Shown here in pieces: positions 20,979-31,414 of a stretch of 64,000 bases of DNA. Location: assembly GCA_028583405.1 (NCBI GenBank), contig CM053252.1:40795197-40859196 (forward strand), given 5' to 3'. Source of the DNA: Pogonophryne albipinna. Taxonomy: Eukaryota; Chordata; Actinopteri; Perciformes; Artedidraconidae. Numbering within the stretch: the stretch's first letter is position 1; each line of letters begins with the position of its first letter. The notes under the pieces are model-generated. The model made no database searches and had not been told where the DNA came from. It saw nothing but the letters and a program-made list of their open reading frames with translations. The position numbers and the translations under genes were made by a program.

Positions 20979-22469
20979 TTATCTCCTAGGCTGTGGATGG
21001 GCCCCTCCGTTGTCCTCAGTGGGGTCCTGGGTCGGGGTGCCTTCTGCTGACCGGATGTGGAGGTCCTCTAGGTCGATAGCCGTGTCTTCAAGGGTCCTGG
21101 TTGGAGTTGGTGCCGCCACACATCGGGACCAGTGGTACCACGTGTCTCCTTTTCCTTCTAGTCGCACAGCGTGGTCTGTTCTCTGGGTTACCTTGTGGGG
21201 TCCGGTGAAGCGTGGGGCACACCACTTGGGTTTGACCGTCTTCAGTCGGATGTACTCCACGTCTCTGCCACCCTCAGCTTCTTCGGTATGTCCCTTGGCT
21301 CGTGTTTCTGTGGATTCGTCAGCGAACTCTGCAACAAGGCATTTTAGTTGTTTATAATAGTCTTCATGCCCTACTCGTTCATAGAGTTCTTTGGAAACCG
21401 TGGTTCCTGCCCCTGGGCCAGGAAACTGGTGTCCATGGGTCATCTCATATGGAGAGAAACCTGTGGTTCTGCAAATGGTGCTACGAATCACCAGTAAGAC
21501 CAATGGTAGCGCCTCTAACCAGTTCAGCCCTGTTTCTTCCATAGTTTTGGCAAGTTTCTGTTTCATGTTCTGGTTCATCCTTTCTACCTTTCCCTGTGAC
21601 TGTGGGTGGTACACTGCCACGAATTTGTGGGTCAGGCCTAGAGAAGCTTCTACGGTGGCTAGGTCATGATTTCTGAAGTGTTTAGGGTATGGTGTGTCTG
21701 TCCACCTAGGTTTGCCCTGGCCATACGACGGCGTCTGGTTTGGGGTGGAGGTGGCTCTAGCTTCCTGGGGTGGGGATGTTGGCGTTAGTTTAACCTTTCC
21801 CTGTATTTGATAGAAGTTTTCTCCTACTCCCCCTGTGCTTGGTCCTGGAGGGGGTGTTTTGATCGGGGAAAGTGTGGCCTGAATAAAAGGATTATTCGGA
21901 CTATATGGGGGCGGCGAAAACGGGCCGTCGCTGGGGAGTTCGGGATATAATCTGTTTTGGACGGCTGCGCCTGTGGCTGTTGGGGGAGTTACTATGATTT
22001 GGTCTGGCCTGGGTGCTGCTTCTGTAAGAGGTGCTTGTAGGGTGGGCCCTGGTGTTCCGCTATTTGTTACTGTTCCTGCGGCTGAGATGAGAACATGGCA
22101 AGTCCTTACTAGTCCCTCTAATCTATCTCGCGTATATTGGTGTCCTTTTCTCCCGAACATCCCACACTTTGTGGAATTATGTCTTTTTAGTTGTTCCTCT
22201 ATGTTTTTCTTTCCTTTTTCAAACATTTCCGCTGGACTTTTTCCTCTTATTGACTTCCCTTGTGCATCCACGTGATTCTGCCTGTATGCCGTCAAGATAC
22301 CATTATCTGACAAATTGTGGTACACTCGTGCCACCTTTTTCTCCCATTTATTCCAATCCTCTTCCTTCAGATGTTTTCGTCCTTCCTCTATCCATTTTTT
22401 CCATATAACCCCACGGGCTGCTGGAACCAAGAAGCCCTGCTTCCTTTCTCTCTCAAATTCACCTTCCAT
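20979..22469 (-). pseudogene. ERV-A gag-integrase fusion ORF (496 aa), internally deleted
   Basis: One uninterrupted minus-strand frame. Residues 1 to about 255 are Gag matrix-like, starting MEGEFERERKQGFLVP and including a PPPYSP late-budding motif near residue 185-190. Then, without a stop, integrase C-terminal sequence begins at RNHDLATVEASLG and includes GKVERMNQ (third catalytic acid) and the GPHKVTQR..GDTWYHWS beta-barrel. Capsid, nucleocapsid, protease, RT, RNase H and the first two integrase acids are deleted. It is defective, but the fusion keeps a long open frame. The similarity to the ERV-B proteins at 46503-58477 is clear. Confidence 0.85.
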
Positions 22470-22527
22470 TTTTCCTTTCTTTCTACTTCTCCTATGGTCG
22501 CTAGTGTCTTTCCTAGTCTGATACCTC

Positions 22528-22858
22528 CTGGCTGCTAATGACTGTTATTAGGCTGACGCTTTATCTTAGTAACTAGTGTCACTCCACTAGGTTTACACTG
22601 CTCTGGGTAACTGATACGGTGATCAGGTTTACACCTTCTGGCTGCTAATGACTGTTATTAGGCTGACGCTTTATCTTAGTAACTAGTGTCACTCCACTAG
22701 GTTTATACTGCTCTGGGTAACTGATACGGTGATCAGGTTTACACCATCCTGGCTGCTAATGACTGTTATTAGGCTGACGCTTTATCTTAGTAACTAGTGT
22801 CACTCCACTAGGTTTATACTGCTCTGGGTAACTGATACGGCGATCAGGTTTACACCAT
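22528..22858. repeat. Three tandem copies of a 111-bp repeat in the ERV-A leader
   Basis: Copies begin with GGCTGCTAATGACTGTTATT near 22530, 22640 and 22751 and are almost identical. They lie between the primer-binding site and the gag start, in the packaging-signal region of a retroviral leader. Confidence 0.92.
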
Positions 22859-23197
22859 CCCTTGGACTACGGCGAGTCCTTATAAATTACGGGTTCCACC
22901 CGCTTCTTCTCCCACAAATTTGTTATGCAGTTGCTGAACTTCAAAATAGTTTTTTATCTGTTTTTCTGGTTTGTTTTATTCGTTTGGTTTATACATTCGT
23001 CTTATTTTATCCCGTAGCACAACTCTAAAATTTTGTAATATGTCAATCACACCATTTAGCTGTAACAGGTAGGTGCTTACCTTGGTTCTGTGTCCTACCC
23101 GGGTTTAGCTGTGTTTTGGGGATTTTTGATAAGCCGAAGTTTTTTATTCCGTCCACTCTCAGAAGGTCACCGGTGTCCAGTTCCTCCTGCTCTGACC
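22859..23197 (-). other. ERV-A 5' leader, remainder
   Basis: Non-coding leader between the tandem repeats and the primer-binding site. No ORF or other element was recognised. Confidence 0.5.
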
Positions 23198-23215
23198 ATC
23201 ACGTCGGGGTCACCA
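23198..23215 (-). other. ERV-A primer-binding site, tRNA-Trp
   Basis: Minus strand TGGTGACCCCGACGTGAT is complementary to the 3' end of vertebrate tRNA-Trp including CCA, over 18 of 18 bases as I know that tRNA. It lies 3 bases from the LTR. Confidence 0.85.
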
Positions 23216-23218
23216 AGC

Positions 23219-23280
23219 TGTTGGGGTACACAGGACCTAGTCCGTACTCCGCGCAGATCGTTTGGATATGGCCAGAGCAG
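23219..23280 (-). mobile_element. ERV-A 5' LTR, truncated to 62 bp
   Basis: Identical to the first 62 bp (plus-strand view) of the LTR at 18928. It then breaks off abruptly into sequence belonging to the hAT element. In the element's own orientation only the end of U5 is left, so this provirus has no 5' promoter. Confidence 0.9.
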
Positions 23281-24301
23281 GTTGTTTCAGTGCCGTTACC
23301 TGAGTGGCCGCTGTGTACTCGTCGTGTTGGTGTTTGTTTCTCAGGTGGCGTATTAGATTGGTCGCGTTGAACGTAGCTCTGTTCTTTCCACCACGCGGAA
23401 CCTCCTTCTTGCAAACATTGCATCTGGCTGTTACACTGCCTTCGCTTTCAATATTATAATACTTCCAAACTCCTGACATTTTCTCTGTCCCGAGTCACCA
23501 GCTGAACGTAGCCTCTCGTTAGCTTACTGCTACTATTAGACACTGCGCGCCCACTCTGTTGCCAGCTTTGAGAGAAATAAGCAACCAGGTCTGAAAACAA
23601 GCCCAAAAGAAGCAACACATACATGATGTTGTGTAATTTTAAACCAAAACTAAGGGCTCAGGATGACTTTAAGACGTGAACATGGTCATTTTTGTTTTGT
23701 AACATTAAATAAAATACAAACATTTTATATAAAAACATTTTTTTTTTAAATCCCGATCCCCGATTTTTTTCTTCCGATCTTTTGAAAATCACGTGATCGG
23801 CTCCGATCCCCGATCACGTGATCGGATCGGGACATCTCTAGTGCCGGCCCCCAGGTCAAGATCTACTGTGGCTCAAGGGCCTTCACCAGAGCCATCAACA
23901 CAAAGGACCAGCAGACCAGCATCACTACAGCTGCCTCCACCTCCAACTGCGGCTGCCACCAGGTCTAGATACACCTCAGCACAAAGGCTCCACCACAGCC
24001 ATCACCTTCAATCCAGACAGCAAGGAGGTCTCGTGGAGGTCTCGTATAGCACTTGTACACCCCACCTACACAGCAGCCCATGCACCATAACCCCCACCTA
24101 CACAGCAGCCAGACCCACTGTCTTGGAAGACAGACAAAGACCTTGACACTGTCTTGACATTTATACTGAATAGTTGTTTGAAAGTTCTGATGTTCAATAT
24201 TGTAAATAGTTAGATTTTCCAGTTTCTTATATTTATATAAATATTTGTTTGAAAAAAACATATTGATAATAAATTGTTGGTTGAAAAAAAAGGTTGAAAG
24301 C
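23281..24301. repeat. Duplicated block: part of the hAT element plus exon 2
   Basis: 23281-24363 repeats 17907-18989 (1083 bp in each) with one base difference noticed, in the T/A run near 23745. It carries the inner part of the hAT element (BED ORF start at 23479 on the minus strand, lacking its C-terminal part), the right TIR and the proline-rich exon, and runs into the next LTR. Confidence 0.95.
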
Positions 24302-25063
24302 TGTTGGGGTACACAGGACCTAGTCCGTACTCCGCGCAGATCGTTTGGATATGGCCAGAGCAGGGTCTGGCCCGATGTTCCCGGTGAACCGTTCTTTTCT
24401 GGAGAGCAGAGGCAATAGTCTAGAAATAGTCAAACAGTCAAACACCACTGGACTTCGTACTCCGATTTGGTTCTGATATTACTTTGGTACTTTAATCACA
24501 GTTCAGCAAATACATTCAATTTGATACAATACCACAAAGCGCTTTGGGGACTCCTTCTTGAGGTCTCACCGTGACAGGTCCGTCAGAGTAAGATCCCAGT
24601 TAAAGAGAGCCCCGAGTTATAGAAACATCCTGTTCTTTATAATTTTTGCTGTGAAGCCCCCACCTTTGGTGCTCTCTCTTGGTGTAATGCTGTGAAGCCC
24701 CCACCTTTGGTGCTCTCTCTTGGTGTAATGCTGTGAAGCCCCCACCTTTGGTGCTCTCTCTTGGTGTAATCTGCCTTTGCTGCCCAGACTTCGCTCACAA
24801 GACTGTCCTTGGGAAACGTTGCGCCTGCTTGGTTCTCACAAGACTTTGTGTGAGAACAAATGAGTTCTGCAACCTTGTTGCATTTCAGTTTGGACAGAAC
24901 AGAATGCATCTGTTCTTAATCTGGTTGACTCATCGTTGTTGTTGCACACAGTATTCACACAGTATATTTCCACTGAGGCTTTCTCAATGATTGCAGCATT
25001 ATATTTTAGCTTGTTTTACTATATCTTTACTTCTGTTACTTTTGCCTTATCAATAAACCATCA
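24302..25063 (-). mobile_element. ERV-A solo LTR (762 bp)
   Basis: Complete LTR, flanked by AAGC on both sides (24298-24301 and 25064-25067), with no internal retroviral sequence. Nearly identical to the LTR at 18928-19689, including the 41-bp repeats and the TATA box. Confidence 0.92.
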
Positions 25064-25419
25064 AAGCTCAATTTGTATTTGTACACATCACATGAACCTT
25101 GGTATGTAATATGAAGTCATTATTCAGTCCTAATCAGAGGTCGCGTTAACCGAATATATTCCGTCTATGACGGATTTTTTTTAACAATGACGGAAAAATC
25201 TGAAAGCAGTCCGTCATTTTGACGGATTAGAACAAACTCAGAACAGCGCCAAAGTTTCCCCGCAGCAGGGCTCCGGTGTTATGTCTTGTTATGGATGGCC
25301 GCCAAAAAGGAAATTATATTGTTTCCAGACCTAACTTTGCCGTACAAATCATTGAAATGTCTGGGAGTTTATGCTTTACGCTGTGGCGCGCTCCCGCGAG
25401 GTGCAGTGGGCATGCATAA

Positions 25420-26106
25420 CACCGGTGTTGTGCCGTAGATTGAAGCCTTGCCGTAGATTGAAGCCCTGTTCGCGGGGACGCGCAAACGTGACGTCATCGC
25501 CTGTATTGAGCGTTGGTCTAGTTTAATAAGCTTTTCTCTCTCTTTTGAATGATATATTTCCCATCAGATTAAACAGCAAACGGCTGAATAAATAATGTGC
25601 ATACAATTGCGAGGAGGCTCGTTTTAAGGACACTTTTCAGATAGTCACAATCTTCGTATTGGAACAAACTTCCATTTTTGAGTGCAGTCCCACTCTGTTA
25701 TATTCCTCCTTCCTACAGAACAGACAATGACAGGATAATATGTCATTTGTCATTATAGTCCTATTTCTTAAAACCTTCTCTGTTGTTTAAGTGTCTGATA
25801 ACCACGAATAGTAAGCAATTATATGACAGTAATGATATAACATATGTCAGACACTGTGTTATTTTCAAGCAAGCCTAAAAGATAATGTGTTCAAACTGGC
25901 TTCACTCGCTTTAATTGCTCCTTTGAATGTAATTTTCCTCTGTGATTTCCTACTCAACACATGTTTGTATTGTAATGCCACTCATATTTTATTTTTTATT
26001 GTATTTTAATGTGACATTGAATGCGTTGAAAGGTGCCCTAAAATAAAGTGTATTATTGATCTTATATCTGTGCCTATATCACGCTATTAATGTTCCTTAT
26101 TTTAGA
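25420..26106. repeat. Left arm of the large inverted repeat
   Basis: Matches the reverse complement of about 26765-27483 (continuing after 28077), for example TGCATACAATTGCGAGGAGG here and its complement near 27290. There are several small indels. Confidence 0.85.
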
Positions 26107-26764
26107 TCTGCACTGTTCTCTATAACATGTTCAGCAGAGCAGATATTTCTCCTGCCAGATACGGCACCCCCCCCTACAACTTTGTCCAGGACAGTCACAA
26201 CTTCACCACAATCACACTGGTGTTGCATGTTCCCCTCTAGTTTATGCTCACCAAAGCATTTTACTCTGGGCCCAGCAGTTGAAAAACTAAAGAGGAGGTT
26301 CCATATCCGGCAGTGCAGTTGTTAGAGCTGCCGGATTTTGAAGCGCCCCCTGTCATGTTGGCCAGGATAGTCACAACATCACCAAAACCACACTGGTATT
26401 GCATGTTCCCCTCTAGTTTATGCTCACAAAAGCATTTCACTCTGGGCCCAGCAGGTGAAAAACTAAAGAGGGGCTTCAAAATCCGGCAGATCAGGTGTTG
26501 GTGCTGCCGAATTTGGAACCCCCCCATATCTTTCTCCAGGATAGTCACAGACTCACCAAAATCACACTGGTGCTTGCGGTTCCCCTCTAGTTTGTGCTCA
26601 CAAAAGCATTTCACTCTGGGCCCAGCAGGTGAAAAACTAAAGAGGGGCTTCAAAATCCGGCAGATCAGGTGTTGGTGCTGCCGGATTTGGAAGCCCCTCT
26701 TTAGTTTTTCACCTGCACGGCCCAGAGCAGTGGAGATCTTCCCTATTGACACCAGGATTAACCT
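26107..26764. repeat. Three tandem copies of an approximately 175-bp unit at the hairpin centre
   Basis: GATAGTCACAAC-type landmarks recur at about 26189, 26365 and 26539. Each unit holds TTCCCCTCTAGTTTATGCTC and GGCCCAGCAGGTGAAAAACT or close variants. Short ORFs on both strands here are by-products of the repeat. Confidence 0.85.
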
Positions 26765-27483
26765 AGTCTAAAATAAGGAACAGTGTGATAGAAAATGAAA
26801 TGTAATGTAATAGAGGCACAGATATAAGATCAATAATACACTTTATTTTAGGGCACCTTTCAAAGCATTCAATGTCACTTTAAAATACAATTAAAAAAAA
26901 AAAATATGAGTGGCATTACAATACAAACATGTGTTGAGTAGGAATATATAAAAATGATATTCAAAGGAGCAATTCAAGTGAGTGAAGCCAGTTTGAACAC
27001 ATTATCTTTTAGGCTTGATTGAAAATAACACAGTGTCTGACATGATCATATATGTGATATCATTACTGTTATATCATTGCTTACTATTCGTGGTTATCAG
27101 ACACTTAAACAACAGAGAAGGTTTTAAGAAATAGGACTATACTGACAAATCACATATTATCCTGTCATTGTCTGTTCTGTAGGAAGGAGGAATATAACAG
27201 AGTGGGACTATACACTCAAAAACGTAAGTTTATTCCAATACGAAGATTGTGACAGATCTGAAAAACGTGTCCTTAAAACGAGCCTCCTCGCAATTGTATG
27301 CACATGATTTATTCAGCCGTTTGCTGTTTAATCTGATATATCATTCAAAAGAGAGAAAAAAGCTTAGAAAAGGGTGAAAAAAGCTTAGAAAACGGGGAAC
27401 GCTCAATACAGGCGATGACGTCACCTTTGCGCGTCCCGCGAACAGGGTTTCAATCCACGGCAAGGCTTCAACCTACGGCATAA
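26765..27483. repeat. Right arm of the large inverted repeat
   Basis: Reverse complement of the left arm. It is interrupted at the CGGCATAA site by the nested Harbinger element and resumes at 28075 (TAACACCGGCGC). Confidence 0.85.
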
Positions 27484-28074
27484 CGGAGCGTCCACACAGC
27501 AGCGTGCGTTGACGCTTGGAGGTGGGCGTATCTGAAGCTTGGGGATTTTTTGCGAGCAACGCAACCAACAACCAATCACATGAATCTCCCGCCCCCGACA
27601 TACAAAGCAATAGCAATGTTAAAACAAAGTAAACTGGATATAAAATCCCCAAACAGGCGAAAACCTACCAGTTTCATCCACTGTCTCTGCCACCTCCCTC
27701 CATGCCTCGCTCCTCCGGTTTGTATCCCGGTAGATGAACAGAGACTGATCATACAGCACCGGGTGATTCACTACCGCTATAATGAATTTTCCCTCCATTT
27801 TTTGGAATATGAGGAAATTACCTGCGTAGTCTCTCCCAGCATACACGCGGTTTGATTGGCTAGCGTTTGTACTGGCAGATTTGCATAAACGGGATTTCAT
27901 TGGCTGACGCCTCCGTCGAGGCGTCAAAAGTTGAACATTGCTCAACTTTTGAAGCCAGCAACGCTCCACGTCGCTTCCCAAAATGCAGTTCGGCTAAAAG
28001 TGACGTCACCCCATTCAAAGTGAATGGGCAGAAGCGTTGGAAGCTTCAACGCACGTCGCTGTGTGGACGGGCCG
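27484..28074. mobile_element. Harbinger-type element (591 bp) with MADF-domain ORF
   Basis: Terminal repeats CGGAGCGTCCACACAGC / GCTGTGTGGACGGGCCG, with 3-bp target-site duplication TAA (27481-27483 and 28075-28077), as is typical for PIF/Harbinger. It sits inside the right arm of the large inverted repeat. The uninterrupted left arm shows the pre-insertion sequence. Confidence 0.85.
27619..27981 (-). CDS. MADF/Myb-like domain ORF within the Harbinger element
   Basis: 120 codons on the minus strand. From about residue 60 it reads KMEGKFIIAVVNHPVLYDQS, then RRSEAWREVAETV, the first two helices of a MADF (Myb/SANT-like) DNA-binding domain. Harbinger transposons encode such a Myb-like partner of their transposase. 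The N-terminal part overlaps subterminal repeat sequence and is probably not genuine protein. The frame ends at the other side of the element, so the domain is C-terminally truncated. It may be a single captured exon. Confidence 0.55.
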   Translation of the reverse strand: MGSDVERCWLQKLSNVQLLTPRRRRQPMKSRLCKSASTNASQSNRVYAGRDYAGNFLIFQKMEGKFIIAVVNHPVLYDQSLFIYRDTNRRSEAWREVAETVDETGRFSPVWGFYIQFTLF

Positions 28075-28256
28075 TAACACCGGCGCTAACAGTTCACGAG
28101 CGTCCCGTCCCCCCGTTGACAGTTCACGAGCGTGCTCTCCCTCCCGTCAGTTGTGTACAGACCGACGGGTAATAATGGATTTTGACGGAAATGTTACGAT
28201 CCTGTCCGTCAAAATGACGGGCAGCAAAAAAGTCTAGCGCAACCTCTGGTCCTAAT

Positions 28257-28835
28257 GTATCTCAGTCTCTGCTGTGGTGAGATAAACACTTTTTTATTTT
28301 TTTCATTTTAGACATGAATAACACATTTATGTACAGTTTAATTCAAATATTTCACTGTTTTTGTGATCCTAAGACTTTGGTAACCAATTCTAAAACACCA
28401 AAACAATTCGATCACATGAGTACATTTGTGTTTTCACAAGAGTTTTGAAGATTTTCCGAAAATCGGACATCAAATTTTAAGCTTTTGAGCTACTTATCTC
28501 ATCAAACAGTGCTCTAAGGTGAGTAATTTGCATATATAGCAATACCAGAGATTGTCCTGAACATTTTGATATTTAACACATGGGGTGCCATGTTAGAAGA
28601 AATACATTTAAAAGGTGATTTAAGAAAACATCTAAAAATCGAGAAAATACCCTAATGAAACACAGAGACCCAGACGTAATAGTACTGCATCATATTATTT
28701 TCGAATCAATAATTTTTCAAATTCTGATATATATATATATTTTATTATAACTATTTTTCCTCTTGGTCTCTCGCGCCCCGCCCCTGGCATGCCTCTGCGC
28801 CCCCCACTTTGAGAACCACTGGGTTAAATGGATTT
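28257..28835. other. No recognised feature
   Basis: AT-rich DNA with a short (TA)n near 28732 and a TTGAGAACCACTGGG motif near 28808, which is often seen at the ends of interspersed repeats. No gene. Confidence 0.4.
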
Positions 28836-29029
28836 GTTTCCCTGCGACTAGTCCCTCCCACCAGGGAAGCATGGAGAGACGCAAGGAAACCACGAGAAGC
28901 AGGGGCCCTGGCTGCATCTCAGGTCGATTAAATGGAATCCTTGCGTCCCTCACTTGCGTCGTTTCCCTGCGTTTAGTCCCTCCCACCAGGGAAGCATGGA
29001 GAGACGCAAGGAAACCACGAGAAGCAGGG
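28836..29029. repeat. Two copies of a 69-bp palindromic unit
   Basis: 28836-28904 and 28961-29029 are nearly identical (GTTTCCCTGCG .. CGCAAGGAAAC). Each can fold on itself. Confidence 0.85.
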
Positions 29030-29035
29030 AAATTA

Positions 29036-29730
29036 GGCCCAATCCCAAACCGCCCCCTACACCCTACCCCTCCGTTTGCGCGTTCACGCGGAGGGTCCGC
29101 CATATTAAGGGCTGTTCCAAAGCAACGAGTGTGGAGCGGTGTGGAGGGGGAGTGGGCTATCAAGCCCTCAAACAGCGAGTCTGCAGCGGTGCTGACTTGA
29201 GACCGGTCTCTACCTGACCGGAGTCACGCTGTGTGTGTCCGTCAGGAAACACGCTGTTTACAAGTAGTTCCAGCAAACATCCACTGATAAACTGCAATGT
29301 TAACAACCTCATGATGACCTCATATGTGTTTAACTTAGGATCATACCCGTGTTTAGAAAAAGTTAAAATTGTGCATTTTATTATAAAGTTGTGTATATTT
29401 ACAGACCGTTGCAAAAACTAAGAAGTTTATAAACATCAGGTTTAAAACTAAAAGAGCTTTGAAAGAACACAATGAAAGATGTCTGGAGTTTTATTGGAGT
29501 TATTAATTTAAACTTTTTGTCTAAGAGATGCTGATTTTAAACCGTTGTTACATACAGTTACGGCATTTCCTGTTTCTGCCGGAGAGAGGGGAGGCCGTCC
29601 CAAAGCTTGCTGCTGTATTTACTCCCTCCATCTGACAGGAGGGAGCCTCGTTGAGCTGCGAGTGTGGCTACAGACGGAGTTCACTCCGTCACGGAGGGGT
29701 AGGGTCGAGGGAGTGGTTTGGGATTGGGCC
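29036..29730. mobile_element. Harbinger-like MITE (695 bp)
   Basis: Ends GGCCCAATCCCAAAC .. GTTTGGGATTGGGCC with target-site duplication TTA (29033-29035, 29731-29733). The paralogous sequence at 30626-30660 lacks the insertion and contains a single TTA in the same context. Interior GC-rich; no transposase. Confidence 0.88.
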
Positions 29731-29733
29731 TTA

Positions 29734-30387
29734 GTTTTAAGAGCAATGGGACGTCCTGTCCTCCGGAGCGTCACGTGAAGCGACGTCTGTTTGTGATGAC
29801 GCCGCACAGCTGTTCGTCTGACAGCAGCTCTGTCCCCGTTATTTTTCACAAACACCCCCGCCACACATTTACTGACACAAACATTTGTATCATCTGTTGT
29901 AGACCCGAATAAATAAAAATAAAATAAGAACTCATTCTCAAAAAAGATAAACGCCATTCTTAAAATGTATAAACGAACAATAGTTTGATTAATATTGATT
30001 AGAGTGCACAATAGAAATAAAATAATTGAGAGAAGAAAAAGAGATATATTATCTATCAAAACCCAGTTAGATTAACATTCATTGGATTGCACACTTTGTT
30101 TGTTTGTGTGGATATGTAGCACATTAACATTTTAAATAGCACTTAATGACTGACTGAATGGAAATAACAATAAATGAAAATGTAAAACGAAAAAAGCGAT
30201 CATGAAAATGTTTCCAAAAAATGAATAAAATGATTTGTGACCACTTTGTTGTTCAGATATATCACATATTTGTAACTAAATGATACATTAATTGAAACAA
30301 AACACGGTATAAACTGAGGAGTGAGTCCCGTGAAGTTCATGTATTTTCTTCACTCCGCTGGGAAACTGCTCTCATGTCAAGAAGCAT
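29734..30387. other. Repeat flank and AT-rich spacer
   Basis: 29734-29840 is related to 30641-30732 (shared GAGCGTCACGTGAAGCGACG). The rest is AT-rich without a recognisable gene. Confidence 0.5.
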
Positions 30388-30597
30388 CAGATCAGTGCAT
30401 GCACTGCATCGTCCAATCAGTGAGCGATACACAGTAAGGGGGCGGGGCGAGTGTCTGAGGATTTCATCGAAGGATGGTCTGGTGGTTCCTCGATTATAGC
30501 TCCTCCATTCTCGCTCCTCTGGCAAAAATAAGGCCATTGGGACGCTACTCAAGATGGCGCAGACAAATCAACTTCCGGTGAGACCGAGGAGCGAGGA
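30388..30597. repeat. Direct repeat, copy 1 (210 bp)
   Basis: Begins CAGATCAGTGCATGC, contains CAAGATGGCGCAGAC and ACTTCCGGTGA. It is repeated at 30733-30940 with about 10 per cent differences by eye. Confidence 0.9.
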
Positions 30598-30732
30598 AAT
30601 GAAAAATAAGAGAAGTGAAACGCAGCCAGGGAAATTAGTTTTAAGAGCAATGGGACGTCGTTTCCTCCTGAGCGTCACGTGAAGCGACGTCCGTTTGTGA
30701 CGACGCCGCACAGCTGATGGTCTGACAGCAGC

Positions 30733-30940
30733 CAGATCAGTGCATGCGCTGCATCGTCCAATCAGTGAGCGATACACAGTAAGGGGGCGGGACGAGTGTC
30801 TGAGGATTTCACTTGTCTGGTAGTTCCTCGATTATCGCTCCTCCGTTATCACTCCTCGGTCCTCCGGAAAAAATAAGGCCACTGGGATGCTACTCAAGAT
30901 GGCGCAGACAAATCAACTTCCGGTGATGCCGCGGAGTGAG
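30733..30940. repeat. Direct repeat, copy 2 (208 bp)
   Basis: Second copy of 30388-30597, shifted by 345 bp. The AAGATGGCG and CTTCCGG motifs are conserved. Confidence 0.9.
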
Positions 30941-31414
30941 GAATAAAAGATAACCGAAGTGAGACGCACCCACTGAAGCGTCCCAGAAGCGTCTCAGCCC
31001 TGTCTCCGCTAAAAATAGGATGCAAGTCTATTTGCAACGCGAGGCGTTGCATAGCGCCGGGCAGGAAGTGGACCGATCAGAGCATCCAGTCAATCCCCAA
31101 AATATACTAATTTTGCAGACCCTATCCCTCCGTAGTCTTTCAAGTAGGAGGATAAATGCCAGTGTTCTCCTCCGGTTTACAGGCACTGTGTACATTATAT
31201 ATATATATTAGGGCTGTCAAATAATTTTTTTTAATCAGATTAATCACAGTTTAAAAATGAATTAATCATGATTAATCACCATTCGAACTATGTCCAAAAT
31301 ATGTAATTTATTTATGTATATTGTTGTGGGAATGGAAAGATAAATGAAAGAAGGCGGATATATCCATTTAACATGTTTATTGTAACATTTTTCTGTGTGT
31401 CAAAAATGAAAGAG
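30941..31414. other. Spacer with an interspersed-repeat end near 31209
   Basis: 31209 onward reads TAGGGCTGTCAAATAAT, then ATTAATCATGATTAATCA, a style of end common to fish DNA repeats. It is cut by the composite element at 31415. The rest is unremarkable. Confidence 0.45.

Larger units (their letters stand above)
25135..28248. mobile_element. 3.1-kb hAT-type element built as a giant inverted repeat
   Basis: Ends CAGAGGTCGCG .. GCGCAACCTCTG with a perfect 8-bp target-site duplication GTCCTAAT (25127-25134 and 28249-28256). Subterminal zones on both sides repeat GTCATTTTGACGG motifs. The interior consists of two roughly 690-bp inverted arms around a tandem-repeat centre, with a Harbinger element nested in the right arm. 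No hAT transposase is present, so it is non-autonomous. Confidence 0.88.

Noticed and set aside
26261..26771. Repetitive proteins on both strands
   Set aside because: Open frames created by the 175-bp tandem repeat; composition and repeats follow the DNA unit.
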